A DNA stretch of 64,000 bases from Ferruginibacter sp. (lineage in GTDB: Bacteria; Bacteroidota; Bacteroidia; Chitinophagales; Chitinophagaceae), in the NCBI GenBank assembly GCA_019638485.1, contig JAHBTP010000002.1:456001-520000 (forward strand). Direction: 5' to 3'. The notes beneath the pieces are model-generated. The model saw nothing but the letters and a program-made list of their open reading frames with translations, did not search any database and was not told where the DNA came from. Shown in pieces: positions 9,323 to 17,997 of the stretch. Each line of letters opens with the position of its first letter. Within the stretch, counting starts at the first letter, position 1. A program made the position numbers and the translations under genes.

Positions 9323-9353
9323 CAAAAATACAAATCCTACCCTTATATCCCAA
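9323..9353 (-). promoter_or_regulatory. Promoter of the tRNA-Ser/tRNA-Pro operon
   Basis: On the minus strand, TTG (9351-9353), a 20-bp spacer and TATTTTTG (9323-9330) match the full Bacteroidota promoter TTG-N19-21-TAnnTTTG. The -7 box lies 15 bp before the tRNA-Ser 5' end. Confidence 0.75.
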
Positions 9354-9364
9354 AAACAAAAAGA

Positions 9365-9712
9365 TTATTTTAATTGATTTTCTTTTCCGGGGAAAATTAA
9401 GGTTGGTTTAAAAACCTTTGCTTCTTCCGGAGTCATGTGCGCATAAGAAATAACTATAATAACATCTCCTACTGCACCTTTCCTTGCTGCAGGGCCATTT
9501 AAACAAGCTACTCCACTCCCTCGCTTACCCTTTATCATATAAGTTTCCAACCGCTCCCCATTGTTTACATTCAATATCTGCACCTTTTCATTCTCAATTA
9601 AATTAGCAGCTTCCATTAATTCCTCATCTAATGTCAAACTTCCTACATAGTTTAAATCAGCTTGCGTAATAGTTAACCGATGAATTTTAGATTTTAATAC
9701 CTCAATCTGCAT
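9365..9712 (-). CDS. panD: Aspartate 1-decarboxylase
   Basis: Makes beta-alanine from aspartate for pantothenate and CoA synthesis, in the cytoplasm. The 115-residue product begins [12 protein letters not shown], the conserved family start, so I place the ATG at 9712 rather than six codons upstream. It contains YVGS, where self-cleavage between Gly and Ser creates the pyruvoyl cofactor, and '[12 protein letters not shown]', a conserved active-site segment. Length fits the family (115-130 residues). It stands alone, with no panB or panC nearby. Confidence 0.96.
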   Translation of the reverse strand: MQIEVLKSKIHRLTITQADLNYVGSLTLDEELMEAANLIENEKVQILNVNNGERLETYMIKGKRGSGVACLNGPAARKGAVGDVIIVISYAHMTPEEAKVFKPTLIFPGKENQLK

Positions 9713-9885
9713 ATTCCAAATTTTTCGCAAATTTCAGGGAATTACACCAATTTGAGCATCCTAAATGTGAATTGTTTCTGTTTTTCATACTTTTTAAACG
9801 TTAAGTTGCCTTGAAGATTAACATTTTTACTTTATTATTTGATTTTATTGCAAACTAGCTTGGGGAAGTTTAAGATATTTATACC

Positions 9886-10464
9886 ATGAAATTTAAAATT
9901 GCTTTTCCCTTACTTCTACTTCTAATCACCTTTATTTCATGTTCAAGTAGTTCAACTACGAACCCGGTTATTAATGTAATTACACGTGCCGGTGATTTTC
10001 AAATTGAATTACTTATAGACAAAGCACCAATTACAGCTACCCACTTTTTAAAACTTGTAAAGCAAAAAGCATATAATAAAGCATCATTCTATCGGGTTGT
10101 AAAAGCAGAAGATTTTCCATCTGATTATAATACCGGCGTAATACAAGGAGGAATTTATTTAACCGGAAAAACCCTACCGCCTATTGCACATGAAAGTACA
10201 AAAATAACAGGCCTATCAAATACAGATGGTATCGTATCTATGGCACGAACCGAAGCAGGAACTGCTTCTACGGAATTTTTTATCTGTGTAGGTGATCAGT
10301 CTGTACTCGATGCCGGAAGAAGAGGAACTGCAGATAGCCTCGGCATGGCTGCGTTTGGTAAAGTAATCTCAGGAATGAAGGTGGTAAAGAAAATTTTAAA
10401 TCGCCCTTCAAATGGTGACCGTTTAGTAGAACCAATTGAAATTCAAAAAATATCGGTGAACTAA
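9886..10464 (+). CDS. Cyclophilin-type peptidyl-prolyl isomerase, lipoprotein
   Basis: A 192-residue protein with a lipoprotein signal (hydrophobic core, then FISC with the acylated Cys at about residue 20), so it should be anchored in the periplasm or outer membrane. The cyclophilin domain begins 'VITRAGDFQIELLIDKAPITATHFL'; 'FYRVVKAEDF' and 'FFICVGDQ' correspond to the active-site strands. The family isomerises X-Pro bonds during folding of exported proteins. 'ATHFL' matches the 'tv.NFl' part of the family, but some canonical catalytic residues are altered, so activity is not certain. Confidence 0.85.
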   Translation: MKFKIAFPLLLLLITFISCSSSSTTNPVINVITRAGDFQIELLIDKAPITATHFLKLVKQKAYNKASFYRVVKAEDFPSDYNTGVIQGGIYLTGKTLPPIAHESTKITGLSNTDGIVSMARTEAGTASTEFFICVGDQSVLDAGRRGTADSLGMAAFGKVISGMKVVKKILNRPSNGDRLVEPIEIQKISVN

Positions 10465-10499
10465 CTTTTCATAGTAGTTCATTCCTCAAACGGTTAAAT

Positions 10500-10507
10500 T
10501 AAATTTG
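10500..10507 (+). promoter_or_regulatory. -7 box directly upstream of the NlpC/P60 gene
   Basis: TAAATTTG ends 4 bp before the ATG at 10512. A start site a few bases downstream would fall on or next to the ATG, implying a leaderless transcript. No -33 TTG is evident. Confidence 0.45.
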
Positions 10508-10511
10508 TACC

Positions 10512-11069
10512 ATGTATCGCCTTTTAATTTTATCTCTATCAATATTCCTATTATATAGTTGTTCATCTTCTCGAAGTTCAATTTCTTCAGGTAAAACAGG
10601 TGTTTCACTTAAGAGCACTGTTAAGCTAAAAGGAAAGGTGCCAAAGAAAAACATTAATACCCGTGATGTGTCAGCAATTAAAGTGATGAGTTTCGCCCAG
10701 TCACTAAAAGGAATTAGATATAAATATGGTTCTGCTGATAAATCAAAAGGATTTGATTGCTCCGGATACATTACCTATGTATTTAATCATTTCGATATTG
10801 CCGTTCCGCGTATCTCACGCGACTTTACAAATGCCGGTAAAGAAGTGAGTTCACTCGATAGTAAACCCGGAGATATTATTTTGTTTACAGGGAGTAATCC
10901 CAACTCCGGAGAAGTTGGCCACATGGGGCTGATTACCGAAAATAAAAGAGGAGTCATTCGCTTTATTCACGCCGCTTCAGGGAATAATGTAGGCGTAATT
11001 GTTTCAGGAATGGAGCGTTATTATTTGCGACGGTTTGTAAAGATTATCAGAGTCTTTTCAGTATGGTAA
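10512..11069 (+). CDS. NlpC/P60-family lipoprotein endopeptidase
   Basis: A 185-residue protein. A lipoprotein signal ends at LLYSC (Cys about residue 17), followed by a Ser-rich linker and a C-terminal NlpC/P60 domain. The catalytic Cys is in FDCSGY, the His in GEVGHMGLI, and a third polar residue in 'FIHAASGNNVG'. The family cuts D-Glu-diaminopimelate bonds in peptidoglycan stem peptides. 'GIRYKYGSADKSKGFDCSG' is the classical domain opening. Probably outer-membrane anchored and involved in wall remodelling. Confidence 0.92.
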   Translation: MYRLLILSLSIFLLYSCSSSRSSISSGKTGVSLKSTVKLKGKVPKKNINTRDVSAIKVMSFAQSLKGIRYKYGSADKSKGFDCSGYITYVFNHFDIAVPRISRDFTNAGKEVSSLDSKPGDIILFTGSNPNSGEVGHMGLITENKRGVIRFIHAASGNNVGVIVSGMERYYLRRFVKIIRVFSVW

Positions 11070-11085
11070 TGCCTTAAATCAGCAG

Positions 11086-11093
11086 TATATTTG
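11086..11093 (+). promoter_or_regulatory. -7 box upstream of the DUF4476 gene
   Basis: TATATTTG lies 8 bp before the ATG at 11102 and 17 bp after the NlpC/P60 stop, suggesting separate transcription of the DUF4476 gene. Confidence 0.5.
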
Positions 11094-11101
11094 CAACATA
11101 A

Positions 11102-12169
11102 ATGCTAATGATGAAAACTCTCTTGTTCTTCTTTTTTACTTTTTTCTTTTTTACTGCTTTTGCGCAATCCGGAAGAGGAAGCTTAACTTTCTTTTCTGAC
11201 CAAGGCGCAGCTTTCATTGTTTATATAAATGGCGTACAGCAAAACAAAGGGCCTCAATCTCGAGTTACCATTTCTGGACTTACTCAGCCATTTTATCATG
11301 TCAAAATTGATTTTATTAATTCTCGTAATCAGTCGTTTGAAAAGAAAAATGTAACAGCTGCTGATGGAGATGAGCGAATGATGAGCGTATCCTATAAAGT
11401 GCGAACCGAGCAAACAGGAAAATCAAGATTGGTATTTTATTCCATGCTCCCTCCGTCATCATCAAAAATAAATCAAGAAACAGTTTTAAAGGGAAGCACC
11501 CAACCTGATGTATTGATAAATCCTAGTGATGGAAAACCTGAAGTATCTTCCAATGAAAAGAAGGCAACTGAAAAAAAGGCAATCTTATCAAATGTTTCAG
11601 GTGCTACTATAAGTATAAATAGTAATAAGGACCTAAATAAGGCAATAGCAAAGCGCCAAGATGAGCCGAAAAAAAATGAACCACAAAAGCATGTTGAAGA
11701 AAAACGGGTCACTAATAAGGAAACAGTCACACAACAACCTGTAAAGACAGAAAAGCCTTTGACTCAAGAAAAGAGGGCTGAAGAAAAACCCAAACCTGAT
11801 GCCACAGCAGCAAAGCAAGGTGAAGAAGTGATTGCTCCTGATAAGAAACCCAATGCTGTAATTGAAAGAAAATGCAATGATTGGCCAATGATGACCGAAG
11901 AGTTTGAAAATGCAAAGAAACCAATTCTAGATGCCAATACAGATGAAAAACGACTTGCTAAAGCAAAAGAAATGGCAGCTGATAATTGCTTATTGGTTTC
12001 TCAAATTTCTCAAGTGGCCTCCTTGTTTTCTTTAGAAAAAAATAAATTGAATTTTGTTACGCTGGCTTATTCAGCTACCATTGATAAGCCTAATTTTCAC
12101 CGATTGCGTAAATTGTTTAAAGATGAAGGAATTATTAAACAGTTTGATTCGTTTATGAAAGCAAAATAA
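11102..12169 (+). CDS. Exported DUF4476 protein with Lys/Glu-rich linker
   Basis: A 355-residue protein with a signal peptide (Phe-rich core ending TAFAQ, about residue 22). A PEGA-like beta domain follows (residues 23-110; 'FIVYINGVQQNKGPQSRVTI'), then a low-complexity Lys/Glu/Pro/Gln linker (about 130-260) and a C-terminal DUF4476 domain (about 262-350; 'CNDWPMMTEEFENAKKPI' and 'MAADNCLLVSQISQVASLF'). DUF4476 is common in Bacteroidota and its function is unknown. Three ATGs occur within the first four codons, so the start could be 11102, 11108 or 11111. A second DUF4476 protein is at 28744-29451. Confidence 0.82.
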   Translation: MLMMKTLLFFFFTFFFFTAFAQSGRGSLTFFSDQGAAFIVYINGVQQNKGPQSRVTISGLTQPFYHVKIDFINSRNQSFEKKNVTAADGDERMMSVSYKVRTEQTGKSRLVFYSMLPPSSSKINQETVLKGSTQPDVLINPSDGKPEVSSNEKKATEKKAILSNVSGATISINSNKDLNKAIAKRQDEPKKNEPQKHVEEKRVTNKETVTQQPVKTEKPLTQEKRAEEKPKPDATAAKQGEEVIAPDKKPNAVIERKCNDWPMMTEEFENAKKPILDANTDEKRLAKAKEMAADNCLLVSQISQVASLFSLEKNKLNFVTLAYSATIDKPNFHRLRKLFKDEGIIKQFDSFMKAK

Positions 12170-12199
12170 GTACCATTTGCTGTTAGTGCGTAGGATAAT

Positions 12200-12640
12200 C
12201 TAATAGTAAGGTTTAAGCCTCCTTCCAAATACCAACACGTTTGCCCGGCCTTTGAAAAGGCTTCCCTTGCTTCGATAATTAAAATTAATACTCCGGATGA
12301 ACTTTCCTTCCATAGCTAAATGAATGATCTTGCTTTCATCGCCGGCTATATAATTTTTCTCAACTACCGGTGTTAATCGGTCCCCATTTTGAAATACTAT
12401 CGCAAAATCCTTTAGTCGAATATTTTTATGCTCAATTCTAAATCTAATATCGGTGTATTGATTATTGCTGTTTACCATTATTACATCTTTATCCTTTACA
12501 AAGTCAACCATCTTTTCCCCAATTAAATCCCAACCCTCTTCAATTACAATACTCTTGCGCGATGCATTACAAGAAGATAATAAACTAATGGCTAAGAGCA
12601 CCATTAGCATGCTTATTAAAAAAGAAGAACTTTTCTGCAT
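12200..12640 (-). CDS. Small lipoprotein, unknown function
   Basis: A 146-residue product with a lipoprotein signal ending LLSSC (Cys about residue 24). The mature part is a beta-rich domain with 'GWDLIGEKMVDFVKDKDVI' and several alternating hydrophobic strands, ending 'GKFIRSINFNYRSKGSLFKGRANVLVFGR'. The style resembles DUF2541-type small envelope proteins, in which a strand ends on a valine-rich stretch and Gly-Arg, but I cannot assign it firmly. It is convergent with the DUF4476 gene across 30 bp. Confidence 0.7.
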   Translation of the reverse strand: MQKSSSFLISMLMVLLAISLLSSCNASRKSIVIEEGWDLIGEKMVDFVKDKDVIMVNSNNQYTDIRFRIEHKNIRLKDFAIVFQNGDRLTPVVEKNYIAGDESKIIHLAMEGKFIRSINFNYRSKGSLFKGRANVLVFGRRLKPYY

Positions 12641-12762
12641 GAAAATATTTTTAACGAAATTAGGTAACCTACATCATTTGAATGGCAATTTCAATTTTGT
12701 ATTAAGATTTTGTTTGAAAGATTAATCTGCTTAAAATATGAAGGAACCGTTTTTCTTTTAAT

Positions 12763-12975
12763 TTAATGTTGGGTTTCATTCTTTTTCTTTTCTCTCCTTC
12801 GTAGAATTATTAAAATGAAAATAGTAATTGCGGCAATAACAAGACCAAGCCAGAATTCCCGGTAGAAATCTATTATTTTGTCAGTATCAGTATAAGGAGA
12901 AAGAGGCGTGGGGGGTTGGGAAAAAATATTTGTAACGCTAATATTTATCCCCGTTAGACTAATCATTTTTTTCAT
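12763..12975 (-). CDS. Possible small single-pass membrane protein
   Basis: From ATG at 12975 the product is 70 residues: a moderately hydrophobic N-terminus, a Pro-rich polar stretch (PPTPLSP), one strong membrane helix (about residues 41-58, 'LGLVIAAITIFILIILRRR') and a basic, charged tail. The helix followed by positive charge is what a real small membrane protein would show. The frame also extends upstream to 13050, but that part is low complexity and overlaps the uvrA promoter region. No family recognised. Confidence 0.5.
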   Translation of the reverse strand: MKKMISLTGINISVTNIFSQPPTPLSPYTDTDKIIDFYREFWLGLVIAAITIFILIILRRREKKKNETQH

Positions 12976-13065
12976 ATCAATAGGATTAATAAAGCGTAAG
13001 GTTATGTTTTTATTACATGCAAAAAGTAGGTTAAAAATAGTAAACTCCAACCTTTTTTCAATTCA

Positions 13066-13073
13066 TAACTTTG
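13066..13073 (+). promoter_or_regulatory. -7 box of uvrA
   Basis: TAACTTTG ends 10 bp before the uvrA ATG (13084). No obvious LexA-type operator was seen around it. Confidence 0.5.
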
Positions 13074-13083
13074 CATTTCTGTT

Positions 13084-15942
13084 ATGCCAAAGAAAAGCAA
13101 TGAAAAACTTAAGCATCCCAATGATTTTATTGAAGTTATTGGTGCCAGGGTTCACAATTTAAAAAATGTTTCAATAAATATTCCCAAACAAAGTTTGGTG
13201 GTGTTTACCGGAGTAAGTGGAAGTGGAAAATCTTCCCTTGCCTTTGATACTATTTTTAATGAAGGTCAGCGGCGTTATATGGAAAGTTTCTCAGCTTATG
13301 CACGTCAGTTTATAGGAGATATGGAAAGGCCGGATGTTGATGATATTAAAGGCTTATCACCAGTTGTTTCTATTGAGCAGAAAACAACTAATAAAAATCC
13401 ACGAAGTACGGTTGGAACAATTACTGAGATTTATGATTTCTTAAGATTACTTTTTGCTCGTGCAAGTGATGCATATAGTTATAATACCGGCAAAAAGATG
13501 GTAAAGTTCAGTGAAGAAGAAATTGTTGAAGCGGTATTTAAAAAACTATCATCAAAAAAGGTAAGTATTTTGGCTCCCTTGGTTAGAGGGCGTAAAGGAC
13601 ATTATCGGGAGTTGTTTGAAGATGTGCGGAAAAAAGGTTTTGTAAAGGTTAGGGTTGATGGTGAAATTAAAGACTTAACACCACGAATGCAGGTAGATCG
13701 TTACAAAATTCATGATATTGAAGTAGTTATTGATCGACTGACTGTTGAAAAAAATTTTAAATTTCGACTTTCTCAAAGTGTACAAAGTGCATTGCAGTTA
13801 GGAAAGGGATTAATGTTTGTAGCTGTTCATGATAATAATTCTTTGGAGCAATACAGCAGTCATTTGATGTGCCTCGATACCGGAATTAGTTATGAAGAGC
13901 CTTCTCCCAATGCTTTTTCTTTTAATTCACCTTATGGAGCATGTCCCACTTGTAAGGGATTAGGAAGTATTTATCAGGTAGATCTTGATGCGATTATTCC
14001 GGATAATAATTTAAGTATAAATGCGGGTGGTATTGCACCGTTAGGAGAAGAGCGGAATGTTTATGTCTTTAATCAAATTCGGCAGTTGGCTAAAAAGCAT
14101 AAAATCAGTTTGGACAAACCAATTCGCTCCCTACCTGTTGAAGCTTTAAACATGATTTTATATGGAAATGTAGAAGGTAAACTTTCAGGAGACCAGGGTA
14201 ATGATGACCCTGAAACCCCAGGAGATTATACTTCCGATTTTGAAGGAATAGTGAATATGGTTAGGCGTTGGTACACAGCTTCTACAACTTCAGAATCTGT
14301 TCAGCAGTGGGTTGCTCAGTTTATGAAATTACATCAATGTCATACTTGCCATGGTACTCGGTTAAAAAAGGAAAGTCTTTGGTTCAAAATTGATGGGAAA
14401 AATATTTCAGAACTTGGAGAGTTGGATTTAAATGACATCTCACAATGGTTTTGGGAGCTGGAAACCAGATTATCAAAAAGACAGATTGCTATTGCAAAAG
14501 ACATATTAAAGGAAATCAGGGATCGTCTTGGATTTTTGTTGAACGTAGGATTAACCTACCTCACTTTGAACCGCTCATCCGGTAGCCTAAGTGGAGGAGA
14601 ATATCAAAGAATTAGGTTGGCTACACAAATTGGATCACAATTACAAGGGATTACCTATATTTTGGATGAGCCGAGTATTGGCTTGCATCAACGGGATAAT
14701 CATAGATTGATTGATGCATTAAAGAATTTGCGAGATATTGGAAATAATATTTTAGTTGTTGAACATGATAAAGATATTATGCTCTCATCTGATTACTTGG
14801 TAGATATTGGACCCGGTGCCGGTTTGTATGGTGGTAAAATAGTTGCTGAGGGTAGGCCGGGTGAAATTATAGCAACTGATTCCGAAACCGCTAAATACCT
14901 AAATGGAAAGAAAAATATTCCGGTTCCAAAAGAAAGAAGAAAGGGAAATGGTAAAGTAATTAGTTTAAAGGGCGCTTCTGGAAATAATTTAAAAAATATA
15001 TCTATTGATTTCCCTTTAGGAACATTAATTCTAATTACAGGGGTTAGCGGAAGTGGAAAATCTACATTAATTAATGAAACGCTGTATCCCTTACTTCATA
15101 ATCATTGCTACCCTGCAAAAAAGGAAGTTTTGCCATATAAGACTATTTCCGGACTGGAAGAAATTGATAAAGTGATTGAAATTGACCAGAGCCCAATAGG
15201 AAGAACACCTCGTAGTAACCCCGCTACTTACTGCGGTTTCTTTACTGATATCCGTGCTTTGTTTGCATCTGTTCCGGAAGCAAAAATTAGAGGTTATAAT
15301 GCAGGTCGTTTTTCATTTAATGTAAAAAGTGGACGATGTGATGTTTGTGAAGGGGCCGGAATGCGAGTAATCGAGATGAATTTTTTACCTGATGTGCATG
15401 TCCTTTGTGAAAAGTGTAATGGGAAAAGATATAACCGGGAAACATTAGAAATTCGATACAAGGGAAAGTCAATTAGTGATGTATTGAACATGACTGTTAA
15501 CGAAGCCGTTGATTTTTTCCAACCAGTACCTTACCTATATAGAAAAATAATAGTACTACAAGAAGTTGGATTAGGATATATAACCTTGGGTCAAAGTGCA
15601 GTAACCCTTAGTGGCGGGGAAGCACAGCGGGTGAAACTTTCAACTGAATTAAGTAAGCGGGATACCGGAAAGACTTTTTATATTCTTGATGAACCAACTA
15701 CTGGATTACATTTTAATGATATTCGCCATTTGCTCAATGTGCTTAATAAATTAGTAGATAGAGGAAATACGGTTGTGGTTATTGAGCATAATCTAGATGT
15801 AATTAAGGTGGCAGATTATATTGTGGATATTGGTCCTGAAGGAGGTAGGGCTGGAGGAGAGATATTATTTGAAGGCTCTCCTGAAAATTTAGTTAAAAAT
15901 AAAAATAGTTATACCGGATCTTTCTTAAAAAGTGAACTATAA
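13084..15942 (+). CDS. uvrA: Excinuclease ABC subunit A
   Basis: The damage-recognition ATPase of nucleotide excision repair, 952 residues, normal length. Walker A of the first ATPase is GVSGSGKSS (residues 43-51) and of the second GVSGSGKST (about 650). ABC signatures are 'SGSLSGGEYQRIRLA' and 'AVTLSGGEAQRVKLS', with Walker B 'ILDEPSIGLH' and 'ILDEPTTGLH'. Zinc-binding Cys pairs are CPTC and CHTC in the first half, and CDVC with CEKC in the second. It stands alone, with uvrB and uvrC not in this window, as is usual. Confidence 0.98.
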   Translation: MPKKSNEKLKHPNDFIEVIGARVHNLKNVSINIPKQSLVVFTGVSGSGKSSLAFDTIFNEGQRRYMESFSAYARQFIGDMERPDVDDIKGLSPVVSIEQKTTNKNPRSTVGTITEIYDFLRLLFARASDAYSYNTGKKMVKFSEEEIVEAVFKKLSSKKVSILAPLVRGRKGHYRELFEDVRKKGFVKVRVDGEIKDLTPRMQVDRYKIHDIEVVIDRLTVEKNFKFRLSQSVQSALQLGKGLMFVAVHDNNSLEQYSSHLMCLDTGISYEEPSPNAFSFNSPYGACPTCKGLGSIYQVDLDAIIPDNNLSINAGGIAPLGEERNVYVFNQIRQLAKKHKISLDKPIRSLPVEALNMILYGNVEGKLSGDQGNDDPETPGDYTSDFEGIVNMVRRWYTASTTSESVQQWVAQFMKLHQCHTCHGTRLKKESLWFKIDGKNISELGELDLNDISQWFWELETRLSKRQIAIAKDILKEIRDRLGFLLNVGLTYLTLNRSSGSLSGGEYQRIRLATQIGSQLQGITYILDEPSIGLHQRDNHRLIDALKNLRDIGNNILVVEHDKDIMLSSDYLVDIGPGAGLYGGKIVAEGRPGEIIATDSETAKYLNGKKNIPVPKERRKGNGKVISLKGASGNNLKNISIDFPLGTLILITGVSGSGKSTLINETLYPLLHNHCYPAKKEVLPYKTISGLEEIDKVIEIDQSPIGRTPRSNPATYCGFFTDIRALFASVPEAKIRGYNAGRFSFNVKSGRCDVCEGAGMRVIEMNFLPDVHVLCEKCNGKRYNRETLEIRYKGKSISDVLNMTVNEAVDFFQPVPYLYRKIIVLQEVGLGYITLGQSAVTLSGGEAQRVKLSTELSKRDTGKTFYILDEPTTGLHFNDIRHLLNVLNKLVDRGNTVVVIEHNLDVIKVADYIVDIGPEGGRAGGEILFEGSPENLVKNKNSYTGSFLKSEL

Positions 15943-15968
15943 AAAAATCCACGTAGAAACGCGGATTT
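15941..15968 (-). terminator. Terminator between uvrA and the minus-strand PorG-like pair
   Basis: A 10-bp stem with one mismatch (15945-15954 and 15959-15968) and a 4-nt loop. On the minus strand it runs into a 7-T tract, so it is best placed to end transcription of 16087-17438; it may also stop uvrA read-through. Confidence 0.6.
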
Positions 15969-16086
15969 CTTATAATAAGCATACTAACGAAGTAATAATG
16001 AGGTTTCAGAGGTAATCAATATATTAGAGCACTTGATTTCAGGGGCTATTTCTTCTGTTATATACTTATTGTTATTGGTAAGAGTT

Positions 16087-16431
16087 TTATTTAATTAGAA
16101 ATTTTCCTTTTCGCTCATCTCCATCACTACTTATACAACGATAGATATAGGTTCCATATTTTAAGTTTGAGACATAATTTATTTTAGAATGTATAACCTG
16201 AATACTTTTAACCAATTCTCCACCTTCATTGTATAATTCCATTTTTGCCGTCCGTCCGTCATTGGTGCGAACCTGAATACTGATTTGATGTGTAGCTGTT
16301 TGTTCAATCTTTATCTCGTCAATTTTTAAAGGAAAAGCCTGCGAACGGGTAAACATAAGCAGTAGCAAAATGCATACAGCAACAATTATCAAGCGTAAAT
16401 TAGCCGGAGCAATTATTTGTTTATGTTTCAT
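16087..16431 (-). CDS. Small exported protein resembling an isolated type IX sorting domain
   Basis: From ATG at 16431 the protein has 114 residues. A hydrophobic segment (about residues 11-28, ending TRSQA) acts as signal or anchor, followed by about 80 residues that read like a type IX C-terminal sorting domain: 'AKMELYNEGGELVKSIQV', 'NLKYGTYIYRC' and 'GKFLIK' correspond to the strand, 'l..G.Y...' and final 'kk.vv.' segments of such domains. There is no cargo domain. It follows the PorG-like gene by 14 bp in the same direction. An alternative ATG at 16464 would overlap that gene by 19 bp. Type IX relationship is an inference. Confidence 0.6.
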   Translation of the reverse strand: MKHKQIIAPANLRLIIVAVCILLLLMFTRSQAFPLKIDEIKIEQTATHQISIQVRTNDGRTAKMELYNEGGELVKSIQVIHSKINYVSNLKYGTYIYRCISSDGDERKGKFLIK

Positions 16432-16445
16432 ATAAAATGCATTTA

Positions 16446-17438
16446 CTAAAAAAAGTGAGGGCATCTCGTTTGCATTCTAGCGCTGCGCGTATAGTCGTTT
16501 GAATCACCTAATCGTATGCCGAATTTTAAGAGAATACTGAAATAAGCATCCATATTTTTTGAATTTCCCCTTTGAGTACCCGGTTCATAACGATTAACTC
16601 CCGGAGTTACAATACCTACTGTTTTATCATGAATTGCTCTGGCAATTACTGCCTGCTCTGATGAAAGATAATGATTGAAGTAAACCGGGTCTATATAGGT
16701 TGTACTAACATCATCAATGTAGTCTGTAAATGTTTTTCTATATAATAATTCTATACTGGCTGTATATCGGTCATTAAATACACGACGTATTCCACCACCC
16801 ATTGGAATATTAATTTGAGTTAGGCTATAAGGCTTTTTTTCCGGATACTCTGCCATGCCTTGTCCTTCTGTACGTAATGGATGTAATGCATACCAGCTCT
16901 TTCTGCCATATTGATCAATTAATGATCCTTTAGGATTAAAATGAAAAAAACCTATTCCAATAAAAGCATAAGGTTGGTAAACGGGTTTATCATCACTTTC
17001 ACCCGCAAGATATAAAGTTGGATAGATTTCTACAGCACTGTACACCTCCCACATATCACTCTTAAAGTCAAGATTACGTTGCTTTCGCCATAATTCGTGT
17101 ACACCTCCGGTATTGATAACCTCATCATCTCCAGAAACAAAAGTATATTGACCAGCCAAACGAAAACCAATCCATTCACGAGGATACACTGTTATAAATG
17201 CACCCTTCATCATTTTGGTTAATTCAAGATTTACATCTTTAATAAATTTCGTGCCTTTTCCATGATTTCCACCCAAATCACCCAAAAAGAAAGTGGGGCC
17301 AAAATTCAACCCTAATTCAACTTTCATCTTGTTACCAAAAGAGACATGTTGTGCATTCACGCCATTAATACAGCATGTTAACAATGCTATCAGCAGCCCT
17401 TTTGCTATGGAGGTTAGTTTAGGTATAGGTGTCTTCAT
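16446..17438 (-). CDS. DUF6089/PorG-like outer-membrane beta-barrel protein
   Basis: A 330-residue protein with a signal peptide ending GVNAQ (about residue 30). The mature part starts 'VELGLNFGPTFFLGDLGGN', the usual opening of DUF6089 proteins, and includes 'AVEIYP', 'PYAFIGIGFFHFNPKG' and 'INIPMGGGIRRVFNDRYT', all recurrent in that family. PorG of the type IX secretion system belongs there and links the outer membrane to the PorK/N ring. The family contains several paralogs per genome, so this may be PorG or a relative. The downstream partner (16087-16431) resembles a sorting domain. Confidence 0.72.
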   Translation of the reverse strand: MKTPIPKLTSIAKGLLIALLTCCINGVNAQHVSFGNKMKVELGLNFGPTFFLGDLGGNHGKGTKFIKDVNLELTKMMKGAFITVYPREWIGFRLAGQYTFVSGDDEVINTGGVHELWRKQRNLDFKSDMWEVYSAVEIYPTLYLAGESDDKPVYQPYAFIGIGFFHFNPKGSLIDQYGRKSWYALHPLRTEGQGMAEYPEKKPYSLTQINIPMGGGIRRVFNDRYTASIELLYRKTFTDYIDDVSTTYIDPVYFNHYLSSEQAVIARAIHDKTVGIVTPGVNRYEPGTQRGNSKNMDAYFSILLKFGIRLGDSNDYTRSARMQTRCPHFF

Positions 17439-17523
17439 TAGGGTTGAATTTGGACTTAATCGTAATTTTTACGATGTGGAAACCTTATAGCTAAACGAAG
17501 GCGGAGAGAGATTATTGTATCTG

Positions 17524-17997
17524 CTAATGCGATTTTTCTAATATCATTCCGCAATGTGGAATATTGTCCTCCAAATAAGGAGTGCCAATAGCCTTAAATC
17601 CCAGTTGATTATAGAAGGGTAGTAAATACTGTTGAGCACTTATGTGTATTGAATTGCTTGCAAAAAAATGAAAGCACTGTTCTATTGCCAGGTGCATTAA
17701 TGTCTTTCCTAACCCTAATCTCCTGAACTTTTTTATGGTAAGAACCCTTCCAATTGAGGCCTCAGGATAGGAAATCCCCGGCGGAAGGAGGCGCGCATAG
17801 GCAGCAATTTCACCATCACAACGGCCTGTTAGATGAAGCGCAACGAGGTCTTTTTCATCAGGATCCGAATATGCGCATTGCTGCTCAACCACAAACACCT
17901 CACAACGAACTTTCAGTATTTCAAAAACTTCTGTATTACTTAATTGATGAAAGGTGCGAGTGGTCCAGTCGAAATTTTTATCATGATTAGTATCCAT
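17524..17997 (-). CDS. ElaA-like GNAT N-acetyltransferase
   Basis: A 157-residue GNAT protein. 'LKVRCEVFVVEQQCAYSDPDEKDL' is the ElaA-type opening; 'SIGRVLTIKKFRRLGLGKTLM' is the acetyl-CoA pyrophosphate-binding loop (R/Q-x-x-G-x-G/A variant). The C-terminus has 'LPFYNQLGFKAIG', also standard for GNAT. Substrate unknown. The start overlaps the 3' end of rarA by 11 bp, so the two are translationally coupled or at least co-transcribed. Confidence 0.86.
   Translation of the reverse strand: MDTNHDKNFDWTTRTFHQLSNTEVFEILKVRCEVFVVEQQCAYSDPDEKDLVALHLTGRCDGEIAAYARLLPPGISYPEASIGRVLTIKKFRRLGLGKTLMHLAIEQCFHFFASNSIHISAQQYLLPFYNQLGFKAIGTPYLEDNIPHCGMILEKSH

Noticed and set aside
8914..9373. Open frames on both strands across the two tRNA genes, some with peptides like 'GWQDSNLRPPGPKPG' and 'EGGIRTLGTG'
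   Set aside because: These are well-known artefacts of reading tRNA genes as protein; the tRNA-Pro and tRNA-Ser structures explain the sequence fully.
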